Of a DNA stretch of 17,473 nucleotides, positions 1 to 6,941 are shown piece by piece. The notes beneath the pieces were generated by a model. It searched no databases and was not told the DNA's origin. It worked only from the letters and a program-made list of their open reading frames with translations. The DNA is from Paradesertivirga sp036399495 (GTDB lineage Bacteria; Bacteroidota; Bacteroidia; Sphingobacteriales; Sphingobacteriaceae). Where the stretch lies: positions 1-17,473 of the forward strand of contig DASWMZ010000097.1 of assembly GCA_036399495.1 (NCBI GenBank), in the 5' to 3' direction. Made by a program: the position numbers and the translations under genes. Numbering within the stretch: position 1 is the stretch's first letter; each line of letters opens with the position of its first letter.

Positions 1-140
1 AAGCGGATGAATGGATGGTTGATTACAATTACCACAGACCTCATGAGGCACTAAATTTCAAAACACCTATGGATTTATTACCCGAATTAATAAATTAGCG
101 AGTCAACTTTTGAATGGCTCAAAAAACGGGGGAGCTTACA
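1..140 (+). mobile_element. Right end of an IS3-family insertion sequence
   Basis: The last part of an IS3-type element. It contains the transposase tail (stop at 96-98) and a candidate right terminal repeat at about 102-140 ending in CTTACA. Read on the other strand this end starts TGTAAGCTCCCCCG, the TGTAA-type end usual for this group (recalled, not searched). Transporter homology starts within a few bases of 140, so 140/141 is the likely insertion junction. The left end lies outside the window, so the terminal repeats and target duplication cannot be compared. Confidence 0.6.
3..98 (+). CDS. IS3-family transposase, C-terminal fragment cut by window edge
   Basis: Only the last 31 codons are inside the window. 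The reading frame gives a tail with DYNYHRPHEALNFKTP, the conserved C-terminal block of IS3/IS481-type DDE transposases (rve integrase core). In that family this block follows the third catalytic acidic residue, which would lie to the left of the window. The enzyme cuts and joins the element's ends during transposition. Nothing shows whether the full gene is intact. The stop is 42 bases before the proposed end of the element, a normal distance. Confidence 0.75.
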   Translation, partial: ADEWMVDYNYHRPHEALNFKTPMDLLPELIN

Positions 141-357
141 CGGTGTGCGCCGATATTGGTCGCAATAATGCCGGAACTGTTACGGGCGCCATGAACTTTT
201 GCAACAGATGGGTGCTTTTTTTCTAGCAATCATTTTTGCAAAGGTTATCGATATAACGGGTAACTACAACGCGCCACTCATTGTGGTTTTCTTTGTTGAA
301 TTAACAGGATGTTTATTATGGTTAATAGTTAGCGATAAATCCAACAAAGCCGCTTAA
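141..357 (+). pseudogene. MFS transporter (ACS-type sugar acid family), decayed C-terminal end
   Basis: Two frames together give the end of an ACS-family major facilitator, a family that imports hexuronates, galactonate and similar sugar acids. The first frame (141 to about 205) reads VCADIGRNNAGTVTGAMNF. After a frame change near 200-208, the second frame reads on to the TAA at 355-357 and includes GAFFLAIIFAK and GNYNAPL, with a last hydrophobic helix. The N-terminal part would be on the far side of the IS3 element. I infer a gene split by the insertion and then frameshifted. It is convergent with the histidine kinase. Confidence 0.65.
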
Positions 358-473
358 ATACAATGTAGGCAGCGAGGGTAATCGCAATTAAAAATGGATG
401 AATCGGCGATCCCCACTGTTCGACATGTTCCGTAATCAATGGGATGACGTGTGTCTCTTGATTTTTCCTAATA

Positions 474-2375
474 TCAGAGCGGAATACTAAAGTAGAAAGT
501 CGAGCCTTTGCCGGGGGCACTATTAAGCCAGATTTCCCCTCCGCCCTTCTCAACTATTTCTTTTGAAATATACAATCCGAGGCCTAAGCTTAAACCGGCC
601 CCTTTGTGGGCATTACCAGCCTGGTGAAAGCGGTCAAATACCAGCTTTTGGTGGCTTTGCGCGATTCCAATTCCAAAGTCTTTTACGCTGCATACCAGGC
701 GAGTGTCTTCTTTCCTTAATGTGATTAAGATTTCATTCGCATCCGGAGAGTACTTTACAGCATTCGTTATCAAATTGGTAAGCACCTGCACAACTCTATT
801 CTGATCTGCCGACACTGTTATGGACTCGCTTTGTGTTATCAGTAACTTGTGAGTGGGTGTATGTAGTTGCAAGTCATTGATAAGATCTGTCAACACAATT
901 TCCATGTCAAACTCAGTGGCCTTTAGCACTAATTTACCAGAATCAATCCTGGTAACATCCAGAAAGTCTCTGATTAGGCTCTCAAGTCTGTTAACCTGCA
1001 CTCCTAACCTGTCCAGAAAACGTGAGGTATCGGCATTTTCGTATCCGGATAAAGAACGAGCCAAAAGCTGTAGATAGGCCTTAATAGAAGTAACCGGTGT
1101 CTTTAATTCATGGCTAACTGTACTAATAAACTCGTCTTTCAACCTCGCTGTTTTCCTTCTTTGTGTAACATCCATGAAAGTTCCTATCGCGCCGGTAACT
1201 TTTCCATCCTCAGCTTTAAGCTGAGCAGCATTTATGGAGATAAAGACCGGTTCTGCATCAGGAGGTTGCACCCCTATTTCTTGGTCGAACACAGCTTCGC
1301 CAGTCTCCATGCTAATGTAGATAGGGTGGTCTTCACGGGGCAGAGGTATACCATCTACTCTCACGTTTTTCCACCGTAGGTCGTAATAACTGCGTTGGGT
1401 AATTTCATCTTTATTTAGTCCCAATAGCTTTTCTGCCATTGGATTGGCATATATAATTTTTCCCTCCCTGTTCACAATTCCGATTCCTTCGGCCATAGTC
1501 TCCAAAATTGTTTGAAGCCTTTTTTCACTTTCTTCCACCTTCTGCCTGCTCGTCACATGTCCGGTTACATCGTAGCCAAAAACTACTATCCCGTCTATTT
1601 CATTCGACGAATTGTATCGCGGTTTATAAATAAAGTTCCAGAATACATCCTTAAGTGGCCCGTCTTCTTGCAGAGTAGGTGAGATTCTAACCTCCTTCTG
1701 CATATAGGTTTCTGCCTTTTCAAACACACCCCTTAATATCGGCAGGATATAGCTTTCCCTCAGCTCGGGAAACGCATCGGTCAATTTCTTGCCCAAAAGC
1801 TCGCGATCAGGGAAAATGCGCCGGTGCATGGCGTTCTGAAAATCGTATATAAAATCCGGACCATCAAGAATCGTAATAGCTGCGGGAGCTTCCATTAGAA
1901 GCGAATGGAGGTCTCGACGCTTAGCTTCGGTCACTTCGCGGGCAATTCGCTCTTTTTTAGCAAGATCGTATGCGCCGGTAATTTCGACGGTTACGTGAGA
2001 AATATAGGCTATTTCCCCGTTCTCGTCAAACACTGGATTATTGGATGCCTGCCAATACTTAGTTTCGAATTTGTCTGTCCCGCGAATGGGGATATCGTAT
2101 CTTTTTCCAGGAAGTTCTACCCTTTTCCTCGTAGAAATACATGCTGTCAAACTGGTTCGTAACACGTAAACATTGTCGCCATCGGGGTCTTCAGGACTTT
2201 CGGGAAAGGCCTCTAAAAATCCTAAACCCACAATATCTTCAGGGGTTGTCAGAGTGGCCTCATGATAGGCTGGATTTGCATAAATTATCGTAAATTTTGG
2301 AGCATCGGGCGCTACGAGTATAGTAGGAGGCGCGGTGACCAAATACTGAAGTACTTCAGGTGAAATCTGATACAT
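474..2375 (-). CDS. Soluble sensor histidine kinase with three PAS domains
   Basis: A 633-residue protein. Residues 1-135, about 155-275 and 285-405 are PAS-type sensor modules; the third is clearest (GIGIVNREGKIIYANPMAE). A HisKA dimerisation domain follows, with phospho-acceptor His422 in STVSHELKTP, then an HATPase_c domain with the N box (NLITNAVKYS, 533-542), G1 box (DFGIGI, 566-571), F box (FDRFH) and G2 box (GLGLYIS). All kinase boxes look intact. No signal peptide or membrane segment is seen, so it should sense a cytoplasmic or diffusible signal. It would autophosphorylate and pass phosphate to a response regulator, but none is next to it, so it is an orphan kinase here. The start gives a full first PAS domain. 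The ligand cannot be told. Confidence 0.93.
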   Translation of the reverse strand: MYQISPEVLQYLVTAPPTILVAPDAPKFTIIYANPAYHEATLTTPEDIVGLGFLEAFPESPEDPDGDNVYVLRTSLTACISTRKRVELPGKRYDIPIRGTDKFETKYWQASNNPVFDENGEIAYISHVTVEITGAYDLAKKERIAREVTEAKRRDLHSLLMEAPAAITILDGPDFIYDFQNAMHRRIFPDRELLGKKLTDAFPELRESYILPILRGVFEKAETYMQKEVRISPTLQEDGPLKDVFWNFIYKPRYNSSNEIDGIVVFGYDVTGHVTSRQKVEESEKRLQTILETMAEGIGIVNREGKIIYANPMAEKLLGLNKDEITQRSYYDLRWKNVRVDGIPLPREDHPIYISMETGEAVFDQEIGVQPPDAEPVFISINAAQLKAEDGKVTGAIGTFMDVTQRRKTARLKDEFISTVSHELKTPVTSIKAYLQLLARSLSGYENADTSRFLDRLGVQVNRLESLIRDFLDVTRIDSGKLVLKATEFDMEIVLTDLINDLQLHTPTHKLLITQSESITVSADQNRVVQVLTNLITNAVKYSPDANEILITLRKEDTRLVCSVKDFGIGIAQSHQKLVFDRFHQAGNAHKGAGLSLGLGLYISKEIVEKGGGEIWLNSAPGKGSTFYFSIPL

Positions 2376-2410
2376 AACTGTTGATGGGTAGCTTGCTAAG
2401 GGATACTAAT

Positions 2411-2424
2411 GTACATCATTGTAC
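2411..2424. promoter_or_regulatory. Possible operator: inverted repeat GTACA-tcat-TGTAC
   Basis: A perfect 5-base inverted repeat with a 4-base spacer, 36 bases upstream of the kinase start codon. The size and position suit a dimeric regulator site. It is short enough to arise by chance, and no second copy was noticed before the XRE gene. Confidence 0.2.
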
Positions 2425-2706
2425 GGATTGATGCTAGCACTATTTCGAACCGAGCGTTGGCTAACTCCTGACTTAGGTCCGACCAAGGCATATCACCACT
2501 TTTTTAAAAAGGTTCATAGTACGGTTTGAAGACTTACAATCTGAATAATCTTTGTTGGTAATAGAACAAGCTTGTAAAAGAATATAGAGCGGCATTTCTG
2601 GCTTCAAAATAACTAATGCTACTGAACCTTACCTAAAACAACTAAAAGTGGTGAGATTACAACCAAGAGTAGCTGTATGTTTAATGTACCTGGAAATTAA
2701 TCCACC

Positions 2707-2714
2707 TAGTTTTG
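2707..2714 (+). promoter_or_regulatory. Bacteroidota -7 box (TAGTTTTG) for the XRE-pentapeptide gene
   Basis: Matches the TAnnTTTG consensus of Bacteroidota housekeeping promoters at every fixed position. It lies 28 bases before the ATG at 2743, which would give a leader of roughly 20 bases. The matching -33 TTG is not obvious at the usual spacing, so only half of the promoter is supported. Confidence 0.4.
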
Positions 2715-2742
2715 CTGTACCGAAAAAATATAATGATTACAC

Positions 2743-3636
2743 ATGGAAACTAAAATGATTGGCAATAAGATTGCCGAAGCAAGGAGGAAAATGAATATCT
2801 CTCAGGCGCAACTGGCGGAGGGATTGTTTATCAGTCCGCAAGCCGTTGGAAAATGGGAGCGCGGCGAGTCGGTTCCCGATATTATGACGTTTAACCGCCT
2901 CGCCAAAATTCTGGGCGTGGACCTGAACTATTTTTCGAACGACTTTGAGGCGCGAGGCGCTGAGATAGCTTCTGTAGAGATTAATAAGCCAATTGATACC
3001 TCTTTAGGAGGGGAGAAGAATAAGCTGAGTTGGAATATGTCTGGCGGGAACTGGGTAGACGCTGATTTTTCCGGGCTGAAAAATCTCCATGAGCGCTTTA
3101 GTGGTTCTAACTTGCAGGGCTCCAAATTTGTTGATTCAGATCTGTCGGAACTCCTTCTCAAGGGGAATCATTTAGAGCGATGTGACTTTCGTGGTTCTAA
3201 CATCAGCGGGAGCCAGATTCAACGGTCGGAAGTGACCCGTAATCTTTTTAATGACAGTTCATTGAAAGGTACAGTATTTTCGGGCTGCCATATTGAAGGT
3301 TGCGATTTCTCGGGTGCAGATTTTAGCGACGCAGCACTGAGATCTTGTTCGTTCGTGAAGAATACCATCCAAAATGCCGTATTAGATAATACTGCGTTTA
3401 TCGGTTCAGCTATCGATAACATCGTTTTCGAAGGTATACTGAACAACTGCGCTTTTGAGAATTGCTCCTTTTCGCGTGTAACATTTCAAAATGCAAGGCT
3501 TACCAATACCTTCTTTAAGGGCGGAAGTTTAAAAAAGCTAAAGTTTATTGATTGCCAGACAGACAGAATAACTTTTGAATTTCTGAAAAATGGAAAAGCA
3601 AATTTGGGTGGAATAATTTTAGTGGGGGAAGAGTGA
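2743..3636 (+). CDS. XRE-family HTH protein fused to pentapeptide repeats
   Basis: A 297-residue protein. Residues about 8-62 form a Cro/C1-type helix-turn-helix with the recognition region SQAQLAEGLFISPQAVGKWE. After a linker (63-100), residues about 104-275 are pentapeptide repeats (for example GSNLQGSKF, GCDFSGADF, NCSFSRVTF), expected to fold as a right-handed square beta-helix. Some pentapeptide proteins mimic DNA and bind gyrase (Qnr, McbG, MfpA), but here the repeats may simply be a scaffold or effector surface. The protein probably binds DNA as a dimer and may regulate itself. The ATG at 2743 follows a -7 box; the Met at codon 5 is an equally possible start. No partner gene is adjacent, so the target is unknown. 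Confidence 0.88.
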   Translation: METKMIGNKIAEARRKMNISQAQLAEGLFISPQAVGKWERGESVPDIMTFNRLAKILGVDLNYFSNDFEARGAEIASVEINKPIDTSLGGEKNKLSWNMSGGNWVDADFSGLKNLHERFSGSNLQGSKFVDSDLSELLLKGNHLERCDFRGSNISGSQIQRSEVTRNLFNDSSLKGTVFSGCHIEGCDFSGADFSDAALRSCSFVKNTIQNAVLDNTAFIGSAIDNIVFEGILNNCAFENCSFSRVTFQNARLTNTFFKGGSLKKLKFIDCQTDRITFEFLKNGKANLGGIILVGEE

Positions 3637-3814
3637 GAGAGCTATGAGCGCTCTTACGTAGGAATGAAAAGCAAATTTTGGGGGACAAAGGAAAAGGGAC
3701 TTGGTACCATTGTATGTAGACTTAAGCATGATGAGGATTGCGTCGATTTATACCCATCAATAAGATCTATTGAAGACTTTATCTTCCACGCACATCCACC
3801 TTAAAATAGTCGAT

Positions 3815-4018
3815 ATGAAAATATATCTCTTTTGTATATATTGTTTAATTGTAATGTTACCGCAAAACTGCAAAGAAGGACAAACATGTCCCGCCAAAGA
3901 CGTCAAAGGCTTTTATCATCCTGACTATATAAACAGTTTTGATTTGGGCGATGATCCCTTCAGGTATTTTAGATGGTACGTTCGGCTTCAGCTAGCTTTT
4001 TTAGCTAAAATAAGTTGA
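3815..4018 (+). CDS. Small hypothetical lipoprotein
   Basis: A 67-residue ORF starting with a short signal peptide (MKIYLFCIYCLIVMLPQNC) whose end fits a loose lipobox with Cys19 as the possible lipidated residue. The rest is acidic and aromatic (FYHPDY, DDPFRYFRW). I do not recognise it. The ATG at 3815 is preferred to the in-frame one at 3770 because only it puts the hydrophobic stretch at the N-terminus. It could instead be the 5' part of a decayed gene whose 3' part is the frame ending at 4260. No terminator or partner is visible. Confidence 0.35.
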   Translation: MKIYLFCIYCLIVMLPQNCKEGQTCPAKDVKGFYHPDYINSFDLGDDPFRYFRWYVRLQLAFLAKIS

Positions 4019-4062
4019 TAATCACCGATCTATCTGTAATAAAGTAGTGGCATAATTAATAA

Positions 4063-4260
4063 AAGGCACTCCCAGAAACGCCGATCCAGAACTATATGGA
4101 GAATTCCCGTCTGGCTTATATCTTAAAAGAGATGGGGGAAGAACACTTACTGATCAGTAATACATACCTTCATCTCGATAAGTGGAGAGCAGGCTTAGGC
4201 TACGCAGACTGGTATCTCAATAAGCCCGCGTACCGAGATAATAATTTGGTTTATAAATAA
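4063..4260 (+). pseudogene. Unidentified short frame, possible 3' end of a broken gene
   Basis: An open frame after the stop at 4060-4062 runs to the TAA at 4258-4260. Its only ATG (4096) would give 54 residues. The composition looks protein-like (ENSRLAYILKEMGEEHLLI, then LGYADWYLNKPAY) and not like translated spacer. It lies one frame away from the small lipoprotein ORF ending at 4018, so both could be parts of one frameshifted gene. I do not recognise the family. Confidence 0.3.
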
Positions 4261-4336
4261 CTTGAAGCCTAGTTTCAAAATCCTTGTTTGATATTCCGCA
4301 GGGCCTGTCGAACACTAGACAATAAGGATTTCCACC

Positions 4337-4359
4337 CCCTGCTTTAAGCCTAAGCAGGG
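4337..4359 (-). terminator. Stem-loop just after the DUF1080 stop codon
   Basis: A perfect 8-bp stem (CCCTGCTT pairing with AAGCAGGG, 7-base loop) that begins 3 bases beyond the stop codon of the DUF1080 gene. The position suits a transcription end or an mRNA-stabilising structure. No T run follows on the minus strand, so classic intrinsic termination is not shown. Confidence 0.4.
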
Positions 4360-4362
4360 CAA

Positions 4363-5049
4363 TTATAGCTCCTTAATTCTAATATTACGAAAATAGATTG
4401 GAGCACCTGCATGTTTTCCTTGTAAACCAATATGACCTCTAAGTGGTAACGAAGCCAAAGGATTGCTTAACCAGCCGGGGATTTCACTTCCATCAGGATT
4501 AGTTTTGGCCGATGTAAATTTGCTCATGTCAAATTCGTTCACTAATTCGCCGTTCAATACTACCCAAATCATTTTTCCTTTACAAGTTACGGTATATCGG
4601 TTCCACTCCCCCGGCTTTTTAACATTACTTTTAGTAGCAGCTTGATGACCAAACACAGCACCGGATTGCCAGTTTTTTGGTGCCTTAGACCATTGGTCAG
4701 CAAAATCATCCGCAATTTGAACTTCTACACTATTAGGAATCCAGTTTTTTGTATCACTTACATGTACTATAACTCCACTGTTCGTACCCTCTGCTGTTTT
4801 AAATTCAAGGTCAATTATAAAGTCATTATACTGCTGCTTGCTATAAAGATTTTCGTCTTTGCTTGCGGTCAAAACACCGTTTTCAAAGGTCCAAACTTCC
4901 CCTGTTGGAGCAATAGCATCTGAAAAGTCCTCTTTAAATAAAGATTTCCAAGTCGAACTATTAGGATGTTTGTTTAATTGTGTGCTGGCACAACCAGAAA
5001 AAAGTAAAACAGCTGTTAATAGAATAAGTGCAGGTCTCATAATTATCAT
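4363..5049 (-). CDS. DUF1080 (3-keto-disaccharide hydrolase-type) lipoprotein
   Basis: A 228-residue exported protein. A signal peptide ends in a lipobox (LLFSGC, Cys20), so it should be a lipoprotein on the cell envelope. Residues about 34-228 match the DUF1080 fold (PF06439), a concanavalin-like beta sandwich: WKSLFKEDFSD, the NSGVIVHV strand, the GEWNRYTV block, and the closing LPLRGHIGLQGKHAGAPIYFRNIRIKEL split over the last strands. Members act on oxidised or ordinary sugar polymers; some hydrolyse 3-keto-glycosides. The exact substrate is unknown. Two starts are possible (codon 1 or 4), with little effect on the signal peptide. It is a single-gene unit with no SusC/D pair beside it. Confidence 0.9.
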   Translation of the reverse strand: MIIMRPALILLTAVLLFSGCASTQLNKHPNSSTWKSLFKEDFSDAIAPTGEVWTFENGVLTASKDENLYSKQQYNDFIIDLEFKTAEGTNSGVIVHVSDTKNWIPNSVEVQIADDFADQWSKAPKNWQSGAVFGHQAATKSNVKKPGEWNRYTVTCKGKMIWVVLNGELVNEFDMSKFTSAKTNPDGSEIPGWLSNPLASLPLRGHIGLQGKHAGAPIYFRNIRIKEL

Positions 5050-5282
5050 TTAATAAACAATAATACGAAATGGTTTGAGAGATGAAGTGCCTAAGAAGCC
5101 TAAATTCAAAAATGATTCTCCCCTCAAGTTTAATTTTCCCGCAAGGCGAAGAAACTTAAATGCGGCCAACTTGCCACACAAAATTTTCCTACATCTCTCT
5201 TCGTTAATCCACAGAAAATCCAAGTGTTAATCAAACACTCATACTATTATAACGCTTGAAGAACCCTTCGTCCTTCTAGTCG

Positions 5283-5309
5283 TTCCTGCGCAGCAGGAAT
5301 CCTAAAGTG
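5283..5309. repeat. Palindromic repeat, copy 1
   Basis: TTCCTGC-gca-GCAGGAA is a perfect 7-bp palindrome followed by TCCTAAAG. It is the first of three related units in this gap. Small dispersed palindromes of this kind with an AATCC(T)TAAAG tail are common in Sphingobacteriaceae chromosomes (from memory, not searched). Confidence 0.55.
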
Positions 5310-5373
5310 GCAGTAAAAACTTTCGTACCAATATAACGCCAACCATTGCCGAGCCGGTTTTTGTGACGAGCGC

Positions 5374-5409
5374 CCTGCATCAATCCTTAGAAGGCAGGAT
5401 TTCTAAAGC
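5374..5409. repeat. Palindromic repeat, copy 2 (degenerate)
   Basis: CCTGC at 5374-5378 pairs with GCAGG at 5394-5398 across a longer loop, followed by ATTTCTAAAGC. The core starts about 101 bases after that of copy 1. Confidence 0.5.
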
Positions 5410-5486
5410 TATGGTAATAAACACCCAGTTTGGTATGGCACTTTACGATTGCCGATCTAGCCCGAATGCCCATTGCCCCTCACATC

Positions 5487-5514
5487 ATTCTGCGCAGGCA
5501 GGAATCCTAAAGCA
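5487..5514. repeat. Palindromic repeat, copy 3
   Basis: ATTCTGCGCAGGCAGGAAT folds on itself with one bulge and is followed by CCTAAAGC. The core lies about 105 bases after that of copy 2, so the three units recur with a near-regular step. Confidence 0.55.
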
Positions 5515-5638
5515 GTGCTCAAGCAATCTATGCCAGTATATCGCTATATAATTGCCAATTAAGTGCAATGACGGTATTGTGTAACGATGATTCAAATTGG
5601 AAATGACTATTCCTGGGTATTAACTCGCTATCACCAGC

Positions 5639-6625
5639 TCACCCCACTCCAAACAATCGCTTTTTCCCTTCCAAAGCCAGCCGTATTCCAACAAACACAA
5701 GCCCGCTAAACACAATTCCTGCGAGCAATATCCACAAACTTTCAAAGAAATCAGAACCAAGAGGACAAGCGTAAATAACAGCTATATTTATTAGACTCTG
5801 CAGTACTGCGTACATTATCGACACCCCCAAATGCGGCAATCCTCTTTCATTAGCCAGATACTGATAAAAATGCGAACGATGCGCCTCGAAAATGTTTTCC
5901 TTGCGAATTAGCCGGAAGATTATTGTGGTGACTGCGTCAAGCCCATAAATGAGTAACAAAGCTAGAAATAGCAAATTTCCTGTCTGCGCGATTAATTGAA
6001 TTAATATAAAGCAAATTATAAAGGCAATACTTACACTTCCCACATCACCAGCAAAGCATTTCGCTTTTTTTCGAAAATTAAAGAAGTTAAATACCAGCAG
6101 TGAAAGCAGAGAAGAAACCATCAATGTTTCTGAAGTGAACATGAGTATATACCTGTTTACAAAAAACAAAGTAGCAAGCACGACCAGGCTGTATCCGCCG
6201 GTGATGCCGTTGATACCATCCATAAAGTTATAAGCGTTGATGGTTCCAATAACTAGTATCATAATGAGCGGGAACCAAAACCAGGTAAGGTTGAGGTTCA
6301 GTTGGTACAACAAGAGACTGACCGCCAAAAGATGTACTACAGAACGGATACTGCTTTTTAAGGTCGTTACGTCGTCGATGAAGCTGATGGCTGCGATAAG
6401 GATAAGACCTGTGATGAAATAAGGATAAGAAAAATCGGAATAAGCAAACCAGAGGAATGCTGCCAGGCTAAAGATGATGCCTCCGCCTCGGATAGTGGTT
6501 TTAGTATGGGAGCTGCGATCGTTCGGTTCATCGATAATGTTAAGACGGTCTGCAATACGGAAATACAAAAGCTCCAGGAAAAAGAGCAGTAAGAGGATAC
6601 AGAGATAAATTAGTGGTTTGGACAT
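5639..6625 (-). CDS. WecA/MraY-family undecaprenyl-phosphate sugar-1-phosphate transferase
   Basis: A 328-residue polytopic membrane protein that would move a HexNAc-1-phosphate from a UDP-sugar to undecaprenyl phosphate, starting the lipid-linked repeat unit. Family motifs in order: SSHTKTTIRGGG (38-49), the FIDD aspartates (82-85), INAYNFMDGINGITGG (129-144), FAGDVGS (191-197), and the cytosolic FEAHRSHFYQ histidine motif (246-255). About ten hydrophobic segments are seen and the length is normal. I chose the ATG at 6625; a longer frame to 6733 adds 36 polar residues and reads through a strong hairpin, so it is probably leader. The WbpV-like gene at 12537 suggests a WbpL-type role with a deoxy-HexNAc, but WecA-type GlcNAc transfer is also possible. 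It is the last gene of the locus on this strand. Confidence 0.9.
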   Translation of the reverse strand: MSKPLIYLCILLLLFFLELLYFRIADRLNIIDEPNDRSSHTKTTIRGGGIIFSLAAFLWFAYSDFSYPYFITGLILIAAISFIDDVTTLKSSIRSVVHLLAVSLLLYQLNLNLTWFWFPLIMILVIGTINAYNFMDGINGITGGYSLVVLATLFFVNRYILMFTSETLMVSSLLSLLVFNFFNFRKKAKCFAGDVGSVSIAFIICFILIQLIAQTGNLLFLALLLIYGLDAVTTIIFRLIRKENIFEAHRSHFYQYLANERGLPHLGVSIMYAVLQSLINIAVIYACPLGSDFFESLWILLAGIVFSGLVFVGIRLALEGKKRLFGVG

Positions 6626-6700
6626 GATAAAGTTTAAATTATTGCATTTAACAAGGAAGTGTAAAACAAACTGTGTCAGTTGTTGCTTTTGAGCGGTTTG

Positions 6701-6734
6701 AATGTGGAAAACCCTGAAGGAGGTTTCCCACATT
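6701..6734 (-). promoter_or_regulatory. Strong hairpin in the leader of the WecA-like gene
   Basis: Two 13-base arms (6701-6713 and 6722-6734) around an 8-base loop. On the plus strand one A-C mismatch sits at 6708/6727. In minus-strand RNA the same position becomes a G-U pair, so the stem is unbroken only in the transcript that leads into the WecA-like gene. It ends about 75 bases before that start codon. No T run follows. It could be a leader control element, a terminator for antisense transcription, or an isolated palindrome. Confidence 0.4.
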
Positions 6735-6918
6735 GCAGTAGCTATGCATTTTGCAAGCGCACCTTTAGCCTGTCTTTAAACATAACATAAAATTGAGTTA
6801 ATGTCAAACTCCAGTGAGGAATAGGCATTGTCCATTTTCAAATACTTTTAAAACTGTTCATCAAATGATCTTATAATCAAATTATGGTAATAACAATAAC
6901 CTATTAACTAAAATAAAA

Positions 6919-6926
6919 TATATTTG
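6919..6926 (+). promoter_or_regulatory. Bacteroidota -7 box (TATATTTG) for the FkbM gene
   Basis: A full match to TAnnTTTG lying 15 bases before the ATG at 6942. The possible TTG start at 6924 falls inside this box, which argues for the ATG. The leader would be short (under 12 bases). No clear -33 TTG is seen at the usual distance. Confidence 0.45.
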
Positions 6927-6941
6927 CAGCTAATTCGAAAT

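Larger units (their letters stand above)
2376..2742. other. Divergent intergenic region between kinase and XRE gene
   Basis: 367 bases between two divergently transcribed genes. It should hold both promoters. I see an inverted repeat at 2411-2424, a palindromic T/A run at about 2498-2513, and a -7 type box at 2707-2714 for the XRE gene. I see no ORF worth calling and no clear promoter box on the kinase side. Confidence 0.5.
5050..5638. other. Non-coding region with dispersed palindromic repeats
   Basis: 589 bases without a believable gene. It holds three related repeat copies (given separately) and a 6-bp hairpin at 5223-5239 (AGTGTT/AACACT). The open frames here are made of the repeats. No -7 box for the DUF1080 gene was found. 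Confidence 0.55.
6626..6941. other. Divergent intergenic region between transferase and FkbM gene
   Basis: 316 bases that should hold the promoters of both flanking genes. It contains a strong hairpin (6701-6734) and a -7 box on the plus strand (6919-6926). No clear -7 box was found for the transferase. Confidence 0.5.

Noticed and set aside
329..553. Minus-strand frame of 74 codons with a hydrophobic end
   Set aside because: It overlaps the kinase 3' end and the transporter relic in other frames, has no recognisable family, and its hydrophobic run is short. Probably chance.
2498..2513. ACTTTTTTAAAAAGGT palindrome as a terminator
   Set aside because: A/T-only stem core without a GC-rich part, lying upstream of both flanking genes.
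2716..2736. TATAAT at 2729 as a sigma70-type -10 box for the XRE gene
   Set aside because: Bacteroidota promoters do not use this consensus, and it lies only 8 bases before the ATG. The TAGTTTTG box fits better.
3634..3652. Hairpin after the XRE gene as a terminator
   Set aside because: The stem has a mismatch and no T run follows; too weak to call.
3770..3814. Longer start for the small lipoprotein ORF
   Set aside because: It would put 15 polar residues before the hydrophobic stretch and spoil the signal peptide.
4463..5053. Plus-strand frames opposite the DUF1080 gene
   Set aside because: Shadows of a clear gene on the other strand.
5283..5514. CRISPR array
   Set aside because: Only three degenerate units about 100 bases apart, with palindromic cores and no uniform direct repeat or spacer length; no cas gene.
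5363..5551. Plus-strand frame of 62 codons
   Set aside because: It is built from two copies of the palindromic repeat and does not resemble a protein.
6626..6733. N-terminal extension of the WecA-like protein by 36 residues
   Set aside because: The added residues are polar and unlike the family, whose N-terminus is a membrane helix. The extension reads through the strong hairpin, so the ATG at 6625 is preferred.
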